This document shows positions 55,254 through 64,000 of a stretch of 64,000 bases of DNA, one piece after another. This DNA is from CAVQLX01 sp963811605 (GTDB lineage Bacteria > Desulfobacterota > Binatia > DP-6): positions 248,001 through 312,000 of the forward strand of contig CAWESA010000001.1 in assembly GCA_963811605.1 (NCBI GenBank), given 5' to 3'. A program made the position numbers and the translations under genes. Position 1 is the stretch's first letter; every line of letters begins with the position of its first letter. Below the pieces are notes generated by a model. It made no database searches. It was not told the origin of the DNA and worked only from the letters and a program-made list of their open reading frames with translations.

Positions 55254-58200
55254 GTGTGCGTCTCCCTCTCGGCCGCGGGCGCCGCAGGGTCGCCGACGCC
55301 ATGGTCGGCGGCCAGCGCGGGGCTGGGATTCGTGACGCCGGCCAGGTAGGTCGTGCGCGGGCGCGTATTCAGCTCGGCGAGCAGGCCATAGTTGCGCGGG
55401 TCGGCCTTCAGCTTCGCGACCCGGCTCTCGGGGTCGTTCACGTTGCCGAACACGATCGCCTCGGTCGGACAGGCCTGCTGGCATGCCGTGACGATCTCGC
55501 CGTCTCGGATCGGACGGTCGTCGAGCTTGGCGTGCGCCCGGGCGCGCTCGATCCGCTGCACGCAGTACGTGCACTTCTCCATCACACCGCGGCTGCGCAC
55601 CGTCACCTGCGGGTTGCGCGCCATCGCGAGCGTCTCGCTGGTCCAGTTGGCGAACAGGAAGTAGTTGAAGCGCCGCACCTTGTACGGGCAATTGTTCGAA
55701 CAGTAGCGCGTCCCGACGCAGCGGTTGTAGACCATGTCGTTGAGGCCTTCGCTGCTGTGGACGGTCGCGTTGACGGGACAGACGAGCTCGCAGGGCGCGT
55801 TCTCGCACTGCATGCACGGGACCGGCTGGTGCAGGATCTCCGGGGCGTCCAGATCCCCGGCGTAGTACCGATCGATCCGGATCCACTGCATCTCCCGGCT
55901 GTTGGCCACCTGCTCCTTGCCGACCACCGAGATGTTGTTCTCGGCCACGCAGGCGGCGACGCACGCGTTGCAGCCGATGCAGGACGCGAGGTCGATGGTC
56001 ATTCCCCAGGCGTAGCCGGGGAACTCCTTGGGCGGATAGAGCGTCAGGTCCCTGGGCGGCGTGTGCGCGAGGTGCTGGGCGAAGTCCGGATGCTCGCGCC
56101 ACTCGTCGAGCGTCGCCCGACGGACGAGCGGACGGCCCTCCATGGTCTGGTGATTCTGCGTGCTGGCGAGGAGATGACGGTCGCCCGTCTTGACGATGCG
56201 GAGTCCGGCGCCGCCCAGCATGGCCTCGCTCGGCCGGATCGCCCCGGCGTCGAAGCCCACGCCGTCGCCGACGCGCCCGACGTGCGTGCGGCCGAAGCCG
56301 AGCGCCACGGTGACGCTGTCGGCGGCCTGGCCGGGAGCGATCCACACCGGTGCACGCACGCTGCGGCCCCGGAAGCGCAGATCGACCACGTCCCCGGAGG
56401 CGAGGTCCAGGCGCTCGGCGGTCTTGGGGGCCACCAGCGCCACGTTGTCCCACGTGAGCTTGGTGAGGGGCCGGGGCAGCTCGAGGAGCCAGCCATTGTT
56501 GGCGAACTGCCCGTCGAGCACGTACGGATCGGGTCGGAAGGTGAGCTCGACGCCGTCCTCCGGCGGCGGCAGCGGGGTCGCACCCGGATCCCAGTCGCCC
56601 CGCAGCCCCACGGTCTTGGTGGGCGCCGCCGTCCCCGTGACGACGCCATCGCGCAGCGCCTCCTCCCAGAAGCCGTCGACGCTGCCGCCCGCGTGGGAGC
56701 GCTGCCACTGCCCGCGTACCAGGTCGTGGGCGCTGGTGCCGGATTGGCCCGTCACCGCGGCGAGGAGCTCGGCCGGGGTGCGACCGCCGTACAGGGGCGC
56801 GATCAGCGGCTGGATGATCGACGCGGTGCCGTCGTACGCGCGCACGTCGTCCCAGCTCTCCAGGTAGTGCGCCCCGGGGACGTGCCAGTGGCAGAGGCGC
56901 GCCGTCTCGTCGGCGTAGAGACCGAGGTGGATGCGGAGCGGGACCTGCTCCAGGGCGCCGGCGAAGTCGAGGTCGGCGGGCGCGTCGTACACCGGATTGG
57001 CCCCGAGTATGAGCAGGCAGTCGACCGAGCCGGCCTGCATGTCGGTGACGAGCGTCGTGATCGACGCGAGCTGGTCCTCGGGGTGGGCCTCGACCGGCTC
57101 GGTGTAGACGACGGTGCGACCCACGTTGCCGAGCGCCTGGTTCAGCGCGTGCGCCAGCGCGTGCACCACCGGTGGCTGCTGGTCGCCGGCGATCACGATC
57201 GAGGCCCCGCGCTGCGCCTTCAGGTCGGCCACGGCGGCGTCGATCCAGGCGCGGTGCGCCGCCACCACGCCGGCATCCGCGGGCGGCGCCGCCGTGGCAC
57301 CCAGCGCGGCGGCGAGGGCGCGCGCAATCGACTCCACGTCGCGCGCCCGCGCGGCCCGACGGTGGTCGGCCACGCTGCCCGTGACGCTGGGGGTGCTCTC
57401 GACGGCATAGAAGCGGTTCATGGTCGAGCGCTCCGCGCCGACGCGCCGGCCGCGCATCAGGTCGCGGGCGTAGCGCAGCCGGCCCGGCCCGTAGGTCATG
57501 AAGTCGGCGTCCAGCGCCACGATCACCTGCGCCTGATCGAAGCGATAGCGCGTCTCGACGTCCTGCCCGAAGGCACGCCGCGCGCCCAGGCGGCTGGCGT
57601 CGCGCCCGATCGCATCCCACTGGTGCCAGCGCGCCCGGGGCATGTCGTCGAGCAGCGCCTGGAGCCGCCCCGCGAGCGTCGGCGACGTGACGGTGCCGGT
57701 GAGGATGCGCAGGCCCGCTCCGCCCTTGGCGTGCTGCGCGTCGCGCAGCGGGCCGAGCGCGTCGAGCAATCCCTGCCAGGCGCGAATCTGTCCCGCGCTG
57801 GTGACGACCTTCGACCGGTCGGGATCGTAGAGGCCGAGGACCGAGCCCTGCGCCGCGACGTCGCTCGCGCCGAGGCTGGCGGGATGCGCCGGATTGCCCT
57901 CGACCTTGGTGGGCCGACCCTCGTGGCTCTCCGCGACCAGGCCGACACCGAATCCGCCCAGCGGCATCGCGGTGGCGAAGTAGAGCGGCAGCCCGAGGAC
58001 GACCCGCTCGGGCTGCTTCACGTACGGGACGATGTGCTCCTCGGGCTGCTTGGTGCACGCGCCGAGGCCGGCCAGTGCCAGCGAGGCGCTCATCAGCTTC
58101 AGGAAGTCGCGCCGTCCGGTGCCCGTTCCGGCCTCGCGGATGCCCGCCGCCTGGCGGGGGAACTCGTACTCGAGGAACTCGATGAACTCCTCGCTGCCCG

Positions 58201-58303
58201 CGAGCTCCTCGAGGCTCCGCCACAGCGCGGGCCCCCGCTGCGCATCGAGACGGCGCCGGATGGCTGCCAGGTCGAGAGGCACGGTCGGTCGCGCTGGATC
58301 CAC
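55250..58303 (-). CDS. actB: Alternative complex III iron-sulfur protein ActB (molybdopterin-like fusion)
   Basis: A 1017-residue Tat-exported subunit: signal around residues 42-65 (GRRDFLKLMSASLALAGLG), then a molybdopterin-oxidoreductase-like domain that lacks obvious cofactor residues, then a ferredoxin-like domain binding four clusters. The cluster cysteines start at Cys775 (CIGCNACVAACVAEN), then CMQCENAPCELVCP, CVGTRYCSNNCPY and CTYCVQR/CQQACPTEAI. It transfers electrons from ActC to the hemes of ActA. The length matches other ActB fusions. Confidence 0.95.
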
Positions 58304-58311
58304 GAAAGCTC

Positions 58312-58962
58312 CTAGCGATGACAGGTCGAGCAGTCGGTTCGGGGGTGGACGTCGTACGCCTTCAGCAGGTCGTGGCTCAGCGCGGCCTGATCGGCGGGCG
58401 GCTCCCAGGCCATGTTGAAGACCTGCTCGCGCGGTCGCACGTGCGGCAGGGGATCACGATGACACGCGAGACACCACTCCATCACGAGCGGCGCGGCCTG
58501 ATAGAGCTGGTTCATCTGATCGACGCGTCCGTGGCACGACACGCAGCCGATGCCCTTGTGCACGTGCACGCTGTGATTGAAGTAGACGAAGTCGGGCAGG
58601 TCGTTGACCTTGATCCAGCGGATCGACTCGTCGGTGCGCCAGCTCGCGCGCACCGGCTCGAGGAACGGCGCCTGCGCCCAGATCTGCGAGTGGCAGTTCA
58701 TGCAGGTCTTGGTTGGCGGCACCGACGCGACCGCCGACACCTCGACGCTGGTGTGGCAGTAGCGGCAGTCGATCCCGAGCTCGCCCGCGTGGTGCTTGTG
58801 GCTGAACTGGATGGGCTGCTCGCGCACCACGTTCTGGTTGGTGACGTAGCCCGAGCGGTTGATGGTGGCGAGCAACCAGAGCGCCCCGGCGGCGAAGAAT
58901 GCCGCCCCGAAGATGCTGACCCGCGAGAGGGTATTGGTGCTCCGGTGGAAGATCTGCGCCAT
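58312..58962 (-). CDS. actA: Alternative complex III pentaheme cytochrome c ActA
   Basis: A 216-residue membrane-anchored cytochrome with one N-terminal helix (VSIFGAAFFAAGALWLLATI) and five CxxCH motifs (CRYCH, CMNCH, CVSCH, CLACH and CSTCH at the very end). The GYVTNQNVVREQPIQFSHKH segment is typical of ActA. It begins the act gene block; a TTGAAT-16-TAAACT promoter-like pair lies at 58976-59003 upstream on the same strand, but would give an almost leaderless transcript. Confidence 0.95.
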   Translation of the reverse strand: MAQIFHRSTNTLSRVSIFGAAFFAAGALWLLATINRSGYVTNQNVVREQPIQFSHKHHAGELGIDCRYCHTSVEVSAVASVPPTKTCMNCHSQIWAQAPFLEPVRASWRTDESIRWIKVNDLPDFVYFNHSVHVHKGIGCVSCHGRVDQMNQLYQAAPLVMEWCLACHRDPLPHVRPREQVFNMAWEPPADQAALSHDLLKAYDVHPRTDCSTCHR

Positions 58963-59020
58963 GCAGGGTTCGGCGAGTTTAGCGGTAACGAAGCGGCATT
59001 CAACGACGCCCTACCTGAGA

Positions 59021-60364
59021 TCAGTTTGCCGGACGGATAAGAGCCTCTGATGTGACTGCGTGCTGGTGACGCGCCGGGAGCTCGCTGCGGGCATGCAGGG
59101 TATCCCAGCGTCCGCACGAGACGCAGCGGGGACGCCACTCGTCCGCCGCCGCGCCGCAGGCGAGGCATCGCCACGGGTCGTCGAGGCCGAGATCGGGCCC
59201 GAGCGCCCGCGCGAAGCCTTCGGCCGCGGCCTGCGCGTCGCCGCGCACGCGTGCCAGCTCGGCGCGGACGGCGTGCGCCGTCGGGCTCGTGGCGTCCGGG
59301 AGTCCGTCCAGCACGGCGGCGGCGCCGTCCTGGTCGTCGTGGGTGAGGAGGTGGACCGCGAGACGGAGCGCCAGCGCAGCATCGGCCGGATGCCGGCGCA
59401 CGAGGGCGCGCAGCAGGCGCGCCGTCCGCTTCGGCTGCCCGGCGGCGTCGTCATGGGCGGCGATGCGCTCGAGCAGGACGGCGGCAGGACGGCGCCGGAC
59501 GCCGCGCACCCAGGTGCGCCGGGCGGCCGCCGGACGTCCGGCCCGGGCATAGCGATCGCCCGCGCTCACCCACGCCGGCACGAAGTCCGGCGCCTCGCGC
59601 GCCAGTCCGCGGAGCTGCCGCGCGGCCCGCAGATCCTCCTGCCCGACGAGGCTGGCCTGGTAGCGCAGGCCGACGAGCGTCTCGCGCTCGGCCGCCAGCC
59701 GGGCCGGCGCGCGCACACGGAGCAGCACCTCGGCCTGGAGCGCCATGGCCTCGGCCCAGCGACCATCGGCGGCGTACCGATCGCGCAGCCGGCTCGCGAG
59801 GCGCGGGCTTCCGGGCAGCGCCCGGTAGGCACGCTCGAGCGCGTCGAGCGCGGCGGGCGCGTTGCCGAGCGCCTCGTCCGCGCGCGCGCGCAGGTCGAGC
59901 AACCGCGGATGGCCGGCGATCGCGGGCGCGGCGTGCTCGATGACATCCCGCGCGGCCTCGGGCTCGCCCTCCTGGAGGTGGGTCTCCGCGAGCAGGGCGA
60001 CGCGCGTCACGTCCGACGTCGGTTGCTCGCGGGCACGCAGCAGCTCGGCGCGCGCGGCCGACGTCTCGCCGGTCCACGCGAGGTCCTGCGCACGCGCGAG
60101 GGCGGCGCGTCCGCGCACATCGCGGCGGGCACGCCGGCGTGCGGCGGCCGCCCGCCATCTCCGCGCGAGCGCGCCGCCGGAGGCGAGCAGGCCGACGCCT
60201 GCCGCGCCCAGGACGAATGCGCCGAGCAGCATGGCGCCGAGTGGCGCCGCGACGATGCGTGTCGGCGTCACATGCACCAGGACGTCGTCCTGGTTGAGCA
60301 GCACGAGCCAGCCTCCGGCGATGCAGAGCGCGGCGGCGACCAAGGCAGTGAGCCAGTAGCGCAT
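59021..60364 (-). CDS. LapA-LapB-like fusion: TPR protein with C-terminal zinc ribbon
   Basis: A 447-residue protein. The N terminus has two helices (residues ~4-22 and ~40-63) around LNQDDVLVHVTPTRIVAAPL, resembling LapA (DUF1049). Residues ~80-390 are TPR-like repeats. The C terminus has a rubredoxin-type ribbon WRCLACGAAADEW then CVSCGRWDTL, matching the end of LapB/YciM. In enterobacteria LapA and LapB are separate proteins controlling LpxC turnover and LPS synthesis. Here one gene seems to carry both. It lies between rsfS and the act operon; an LPS role is inferred from similarity. Confidence 0.75.
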   Translation of the reverse strand: MRYWLTALVAAALCIAGGWLVLLNQDDVLVHVTPTRIVAAPLGAMLLGAFVLGAAGVGLLASGGALARRWRAAAARRRARRDVRGRAALARAQDLAWTGETSAARAELLRAREQPTSDVTRVALLAETHLQEGEPEAARDVIEHAAPAIAGHPRLLDLRARADEALGNAPAALDALERAYRALPGSPRLASRLRDRYAADGRWAEAMALQAEVLLRVRAPARLAAERETLVGLRYQASLVGQEDLRAARQLRGLAREAPDFVPAWVSAGDRYARAGRPAAARRTWVRGVRRRPAAVLLERIAAHDDAAGQPKRTARLLRALVRRHPADAALALRLAVHLLTHDDQDGAAAVLDGLPDATSPTAHAVRAELARVRGDAQAAAEGFARALGPDLGLDDPWRCLACGAAADEWRPRCVSCGRWDTLHARSELPARHQHAVTSEALIRPAN

Positions 60365-60382
60365 CCGCCCGCCGGAGAGGCG

Positions 60383-60781
60383 CTAGACGTTCTCCGTCCC
60401 GGTCTTCTGGCTACGCGCCTGGCTCTGGAACGGCTCGGGGAGAGCGACCCGCGGCGCACGCGCCCACAGACGGTCGAGATCGTAGAACGTTCGCACCGGC
60501 ACCTGGAAGACGTGGACGACCACGTCGCCGTAGTCGAGGAGAGTCCACTGCCCGCGCTCCCGCCCCTCGACCGAGAGCGGCTCGACGCCGAGGGCCGACA
60601 GATGATTGCGGACGCCGTCGGCGATGGCCTGCACCTGCGTGTCGGATCGCCCGCTACAGATGACGAAGTAGTCTCCGATCGACGTGAGGGCGCTCGTCTC
60701 GAGCACGACCAGATCGTAGGCCTTGTGGTCGAGCGCGGACCGGGTGCACTCGAGTGCCCGGTCCCAGGTGGACAGCGGCAT
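60383..60781 (-). CDS. rsfS: Ribosome silencing factor RsfS
   Basis: A 132-residue protein that binds ribosomal protein uL14 and blocks 30S-50S joining in nutrient limitation. SIGDYFVICSGRSDTQVQAI and GQWTLLDYGDVVVHVF with the YDLDRLWA tail are diagnostic. ATG 60781 overlaps the nadD stop by one base, the classical nadD-rsfS arrangement. Confidence 0.95.
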   Translation of the reverse strand: MPLSTWDRALECTRSALDHKAYDLVVLETSALTSIGDYFVICSGRSDTQVQAIADGVRNHLSALGVEPLSVEGRERGQWTLLDYGDVVVHVFQVPVRTFYDLDRLWARAPRVALPEPFQSQARSQKTGTENV

Positions 60782-61449
60782 CAGGACGCGTGGTCCTCCG
60801 CACGGTAGAGGCCGTGGGTGGCGATGTAGGCTTCCACGGCGGGAGGAACGAGGAACCGGATGGACCGCCGAGCGGAGACGAGGGCCCGGATCGCGCTGGC
60901 GGAGATGTCGAGGGCAGTGATGCGCTGCAAGCTCACTCCGCGTCCCGACGCGTGGCGGATCGTCCCACTGGCCGCATCATAGCGAAAGGATGCCGGGCTC
61001 GCAACGCGCAGATCGTCGATCGACAGCGTCCCCGGCCAGGGCGGCCGTGACATGACGATGACGTCACACAGCGAGCAGATGGTCTCGGGCTCGCGCCAGG
61101 TGTGGAACTCCTCGAAGGCGTCGCGGCCCATGATGAAGGCGATGCGGACGTCCGGTCCGATCTCGGCGCGCAGGGTGCGGACCGTGTCCACCGAGTAGGA
61201 CGGCCCGGCGCGCCCGATCTCGACGTCCCATACGCGCAGGCCCGCGCAGCCAGCCACGGCGAGCTCCGCCATGCGCAGCCGGTGCGCCGCGGGCGCGACG
61301 CCCTCGCCCTCCTTGTGGGGCGGCACGGCCGACGGGACGATGCGGATCTCGTCGAGCCCCGCGCCCTCGCGCACCTCCTCCGCCGCCCGCAGGTGCGCGA
61401 GATGGATCGGGTTGAAGGTGCCCCCGAGGATGCCGACGCCGCCGTGCAG
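60781..61449 (-). CDS. nadD: Nicotinate-nucleotide adenylyltransferase with probable CTG start
   Basis: Adenylates nicotinate mononucleotide to deamido-NAD. The N-terminal GILGGTFNPIHLAHLRAAEE, with the HxGH-like nucleotidyltransferase motif, lies upstream of every ATG, GTG or TTG in frame. The frame's first such codon is GTG 61374, past the motif. A CTG at 61449 follows TGAGGA (the proA stop at 61460 plus an AGGA sequence), with normal spacing, so I take it as start (222 residues). Downstream motifs are FIMGRDAFEEFHTWREPE and ISASAIRALV. The alternative is a start-codon error in the sequence. Confidence 0.85.
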   Translation of the reverse strand: MHGGVGILGGTFNPIHLAHLRAAEEVREGAGLDEIRIVPSAVPPHKEGEGVAPAAHRLRMAELAVAGCAGLRVWDVEIGRAGPSYSVDTVRTLRAEIGPDVRIAFIMGRDAFEEFHTWREPETICSLCDVIVMSRPPWPGTLSIDDLRVASPASFRYDAASGTIRHASGRGVSLQRITALDISASAIRALVSARRSIRFLVPPAVEAYIATHGLYRAEDHAS

Positions 61450-61459
61450 CCCGCGTTCC

Positions 61460-62731
61460 TCAGGCCCGGATCTGTCCCGTGCCGCGGACGAGATACTTGT
61501 ACGTGGTCAGCTCGCGCAGACCCATCGGCCCGCGCGCGTGCAGGCGATTGGTGCTGATGCCCACCTCGGCCCCGAAGCCGAACTCGAAGCCGTCGGTGAA
61601 CCGGGTCGATGCGTTGACGAAGACCGCCGCCGCGTCGACCTCGTGCAGGAAGCGCTCGGCGGCGCGGTAGTCCTCGGTGACGATCGCCTCCGCGAGGCCC
61701 GTGCCGTGCGCCGCGACGAAGGCGAGCGCCTCGTCGAGCGACGGCACCACGCGGACGCTCAGCACCAGATCGAGGTACTCGGTGTCCCAGTCGGCGTCGG
61801 TCGCGGCGGCGAGTCCCGGCACGAGGGCCCGTGCGGCGGCGTCGCCGCGCAGCTCGCAGCCATGCCCGTGCAGCGCGGCCGCGATGCGGGGCAGGAAGGC
61901 GGGCGCGATCGCCTCGTGCACGACGAGGTTCTCGATCGCGTTGCAGACGCTCGGGCGCTGGACCTTGGCGTTGAGGCAGAGCTGCTCGGCCATGGCGAGG
62001 TCGGCGCCGGCGTCGACGTAGAGATGGCAGATGCCCTCGAAGTGCTTGACGACCGGGATGCGGCTCTCCTCCATGATGGTGCGCTTCAGGGCCTCGCCGC
62101 CGCGCGCGATGACGACGTCGATGCGATCGTCGCGCCGGAGCAGCCCCCGCACCACCTCGCGGCCGCCGGTGACCAGCTGCACGGCCGCGGCGGGCAGCCC
62201 CGCGCCCTCGACGGCGGCGCGGATCACGTCGGCGATGGCCGCGCTGGTCGCCTGGGATTCCGAGCCGCCCTTCAGGAGCACCGCGTTCGCCGTCTTCAAG
62301 CAGAGCGCCGCGGAGTCGGCGGTGACGTTGGGCCGTGACTCGTAGATGGTGAAGACGACCCCGATGGGCACGCGCACCTGCGCGATCTCGAGGCCGTTGG
62401 GACGGCGCCAGGCCGAGATCGACTCGCCGACCGGATCGGGCAAGGCGGCGATCTCCTCGACGCCCGTCGCCATCGCCTCGATGCGGGCCGGCGTCAGGGT
62501 CAGCCGATCGATGAAGGCGCCGCCGTCTCCGCTCGCCGTCGCGCGCTCGACGTCGCCGCGGTTGGCCTCGAGCAGCGTCGCCTGGGCGCGTCGCAGCCCG
62601 GCCGCGGCGTCGCGCAGGGCCCGATCCTTGGCGGCGGTCGATGCCCCCGCCAGCGACGTCGCCGCCCCGCGCGCCGCGCGCGAGAAGGTCTCGACGGCCT
62701 GCTCGGCCTCGGGCGACAGGGGCGCCGGCAT
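61460..62731 (-). CDS. proA: Gamma-glutamyl phosphate reductase
   Basis: Reduces gamma-glutamyl phosphate to glutamate semialdehyde in proline synthesis. It has 423 residues. The NADPH region IGVVFTIYESRPNVTADSAA, LKGGSESQAT, the catalytic Cys in AKVQRPSVCNAIENLVVHE and the C-terminal GFGAEVGISTNRLHARGPM are intact. It lies 47 bases downstream of proB, and its stop is 11 bases before the nadD start. It is a standard proBA-nadD-rsfS order. Confidence 0.95.
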   Translation of the reverse strand: MPAPLSPEAEQAVETFSRAARGAATSLAGASTAAKDRALRDAAAGLRRAQATLLEANRGDVERATASGDGGAFIDRLTLTPARIEAMATGVEEIAALPDPVGESISAWRRPNGLEIAQVRVPIGVVFTIYESRPNVTADSAALCLKTANAVLLKGGSESQATSAAIADVIRAAVEGAGLPAAAVQLVTGGREVVRGLLRRDDRIDVVIARGGEALKRTIMEESRIPVVKHFEGICHLYVDAGADLAMAEQLCLNAKVQRPSVCNAIENLVVHEAIAPAFLPRIAAALHGHGCELRGDAAARALVPGLAAATDADWDTEYLDLVLSVRVVPSLDEALAFVAAHGTGLAEAIVTEDYRAAERFLHEVDAAAVFVNASTRFTDGFEFGFGAEVGISTNRLHARGPMGLRELTTYKYLVRGTGQIRA

Positions 62732-62778
62732 GCTGCGGACTGTAGCGCACGCTCCACGGGGTCGCCAACGGTGCCGCG

Positions 62779-63921
62779 CTACGCGAGGCCGGGGACGATC
62801 ACGAGGTCGTCGCGATGGATCACCTCGTCGCTGCCCTTGTAGCCGAGGAGCCGCGCGACGTCGCGCGTGTGCGCGCCCTTGATGCGCTCGAGATCGGCGG
62901 CGGCGTAGTTCACCAGGCCGCGGGCGATCTCGGCGCCGTCCGGGCCGAGGCAGCGCACGCACTCTCCCATCCCGAACGATCCCTCGACGGCGCGGACGCC
63001 GGAGGGCAGCAGGCTGCGCCCTCCCTGCGCCAGGGCGCGCACCGCCCCGGCGTCGAGGTGGAGCGCGCCGGCGGGGCGCAGGGTGTGGGCGATCCAGTGC
63101 TTGCGCCGCGCGAGCGGGTCGCCGTCGGCGAGGAGCAGCGTGCCGACCTCGACCGCGGGATCGAAGACCGCCTCCAGGACGCCCCGGCGCGCGCCGTGGG
63201 CGATGATCGTCGGGATGCCGGCGGCCGCCGCCTTGGCCGCCGCCGCCACCTTCGACGCCATGCCGCCGGTGCCGACACCGGAGCGCGGCGGCCCGGCCGC
63301 GCGGGCGAGGTCGGCGTCCTGCGCGCGCCCCACCGCGACCAGCGGGCTCGCCGGATCCGTGCGCGGATCGCGCTCGTACAGCCCGGCGACGTCGCTCAGG
63401 ATGACGAGCAGCTCGGCCTCGACCAGCGACGCGGTGAGCGCCGACAGGTCGTCGTTGTCGCCGAAGGTCAGCTCCTCGACCGCGACGGTGTCGTTCTCGT
63501 TGACGATCGGCACCGTGCCCAGGGCGAGCAGGGCGCGCAGCGTGTGGCGGGCGTTCAGGTAGCGCCGCCGGTCGGAGAGGTCGGCGTGCGTCAGCAGCAC
63601 CTGCGCGACCGTGCGCCCGTGGCGCCGGAACGCGCGCTCGTACATCGCCATGAGGCTCGGCTGCCCGACCGCCGCGGCGGCCTGACGCCACTCCAGCCGG
63701 CCGCGACCGCTGCCGAGGCGGGTGGCGCCCGCCGCCACCGCACCCGAGCTGACCACGACGACCTGCCGTCCGGCGCCGACCAGCGCCGCGATCTCGCCGG
63801 CGAGCGTGCCGATGCGGCGCGTCCGGAGGCCCTCGGGGCCGGCCAGCACGTTGCTGCCGATCTTCACCACCGCGCGCCGCACGCGGCGCAGCAGCGCGCC
63901 CTTGTGCGCGAGCTGGCTCAC
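62779..63921 (-). CDS. proB: Glutamate 5-kinase with PUA domain
   Basis: Phosphorylates glutamate as the committed step of proline synthesis, normally feedback-inhibited by proline. It has 380 residues. The amino-acid-kinase domain shows VVKIGSNVLAGPEGL, VVVVSSGAVAAGATRLG, TVPIVNENDTVAVEELTFGD and GTGGMASKVAAA; a C-terminal PUA domain (~280-375) ends GYKGSDEVIHRDDLVIV. GTG 63921 overlaps the stop of the upstream gene (GTGA). Confidence 0.95.
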   Translation of the reverse strand: MSQLAHKGALLRRVRRAVVKIGSNVLAGPEGLRTRRIGTLAGEIAALVGAGRQVVVVSSGAVAAGATRLGSGRGRLEWRQAAAAVGQPSLMAMYERAFRRHGRTVAQVLLTHADLSDRRRYLNARHTLRALLALGTVPIVNENDTVAVEELTFGDNDDLSALTASLVEAELLVILSDVAGLYERDPRTDPASPLVAVGRAQDADLARAAGPPRSGVGTGGMASKVAAAAKAAAAGIPTIIAHGARRGVLEAVFDPAVEVGTLLLADGDPLARRKHWIAHTLRPAGALHLDAGAVRALAQGGRSLLPSGVRAVEGSFGMGECVRCLGPDGAEIARGLVNYAAADLERIKGAHTRDVARLLGYKGSDEVIHRDDLVIVPGLA

Positions 63922-64000
63922 GCGTCCGGCGATGCCTCGGCGGTGTCGGGCCCGGCGGCGCGCGCGGCCGCGACGGCGGCGGCGATGCGGTGCACCAGAT
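63918..64000 (-). CDS. 3' end of a gene upstream of proB, probably obgE
   Basis: The last 27 codons, LVHRIAAAVAAARAAGPD and a short tail, run off the window edge. The helix before the tail resembles the C-terminal end of Obg GTPases, and obgE usually precedes proB in this gene order. Only position and a short helix support this; the stop overlaps the proB start. Confidence 0.45.
   Translation of the reverse strand, partial: LVHRIAAAVAAARAAGPDTAEASPDA

Noticed and set aside
58976..59003. Promoter TTGAAT-16-TAAACT upstream of actA
   Set aside because: It would start transcription about seven bases before the ATG, leaving no leader. It is noted with the gene but not listed as a site.

Overview
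The window is a 64 kb piece of a very GC-rich (about 70%), densely coded bacterial chromosome. Many neighbouring genes overlap by 1-4 bases (ATGA, GTGA, TGATG). Several features point to a deltaproteobacterial-type Gram-negative, possibly Myxococcota or the candidate phylum Binatota: a complete Alternative Complex III next to an aa3-type oxidase, a BamD lipoprotein, a LapA/LapB-like protein, Myxococcus-type cysteine repeats in a secreted protein, and lone secreted copper-monooxygenase-like and penicillin-acylase-like proteins. The phylum assignment is inference. No rRNA, tRNA, insertion sequence, prophage or CRISPR array was found.

Layout. 1-8.1 kb: 3' end of hemB, an M48/TPR protease, an NFACT-R protein, a Tam-type methyltransferase, two tandem hotdog thioesterases, two broken genes, a secreted Cu type II monooxygenase-like protein, and hisC. 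8.1-12.6 kb: a four-gene GldA/GldF/GldG-like ABC operon with a DUF4340 protein. 12.7-17.5 kb: polA, an ECF sigma/anti-sigma operon with two small envelope proteins, and a small Cys protein. 17.5-22.7 kb: plsC, sat, and a 935-residue modular secreted protein followed by a strong hairpin.

22.8-29.8 kb is the most distinctive part. A minus-strand, head-to-tail operon is headed by a SAM-I (S-box) riboswitch. It encodes a MoeB/ThiF-type activating enzyme, a threonine-synthase-like PLP enzyme, a CysO/ThiS-type sulfur carrier ending in Gly-Gly-Arg, a CysM/CysK-type PLP enzyme, a NIL-domain protein, a degenerate second ThiF-like protein, a radical SAM protein with an unusual CX8CX2C motif, and a DASS-type anion transporter. 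The riboswitch implies repression by S-adenosylmethionine, so I infer that this is a protein-thiocarboxylate route to cysteine/homocysteine/methionine with uncharacterised parts.

29.9-46.7 kb is accessory: a VapBC-type pair with its operator, an SDR, bamD, a collapsed ECF transporter locus, fabF, twin ArsA-like ATPases, a penicillin acylase homologue, a secreted repeat-like protein, an acyl-CoA dehydrogenase, a frameshifted heme-NO-binding-domain gene, a TolC/OprM-type lipoprotein, a GH29 fucosidase and small membrane or lipoproteins.

46.8-64 kb is core metabolism on the minus strand. In transcription order it runs (obgE)-proB-proA-nadD-rsfS-lapAB-like, then actABCDE, actF, a small membrane protein, sco and ctaCDEF. 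The last block gives a quinol-to-oxygen respiratory chain (menaquinol/ubiquinol to ACIII to aa3 oxidase) in one locus.
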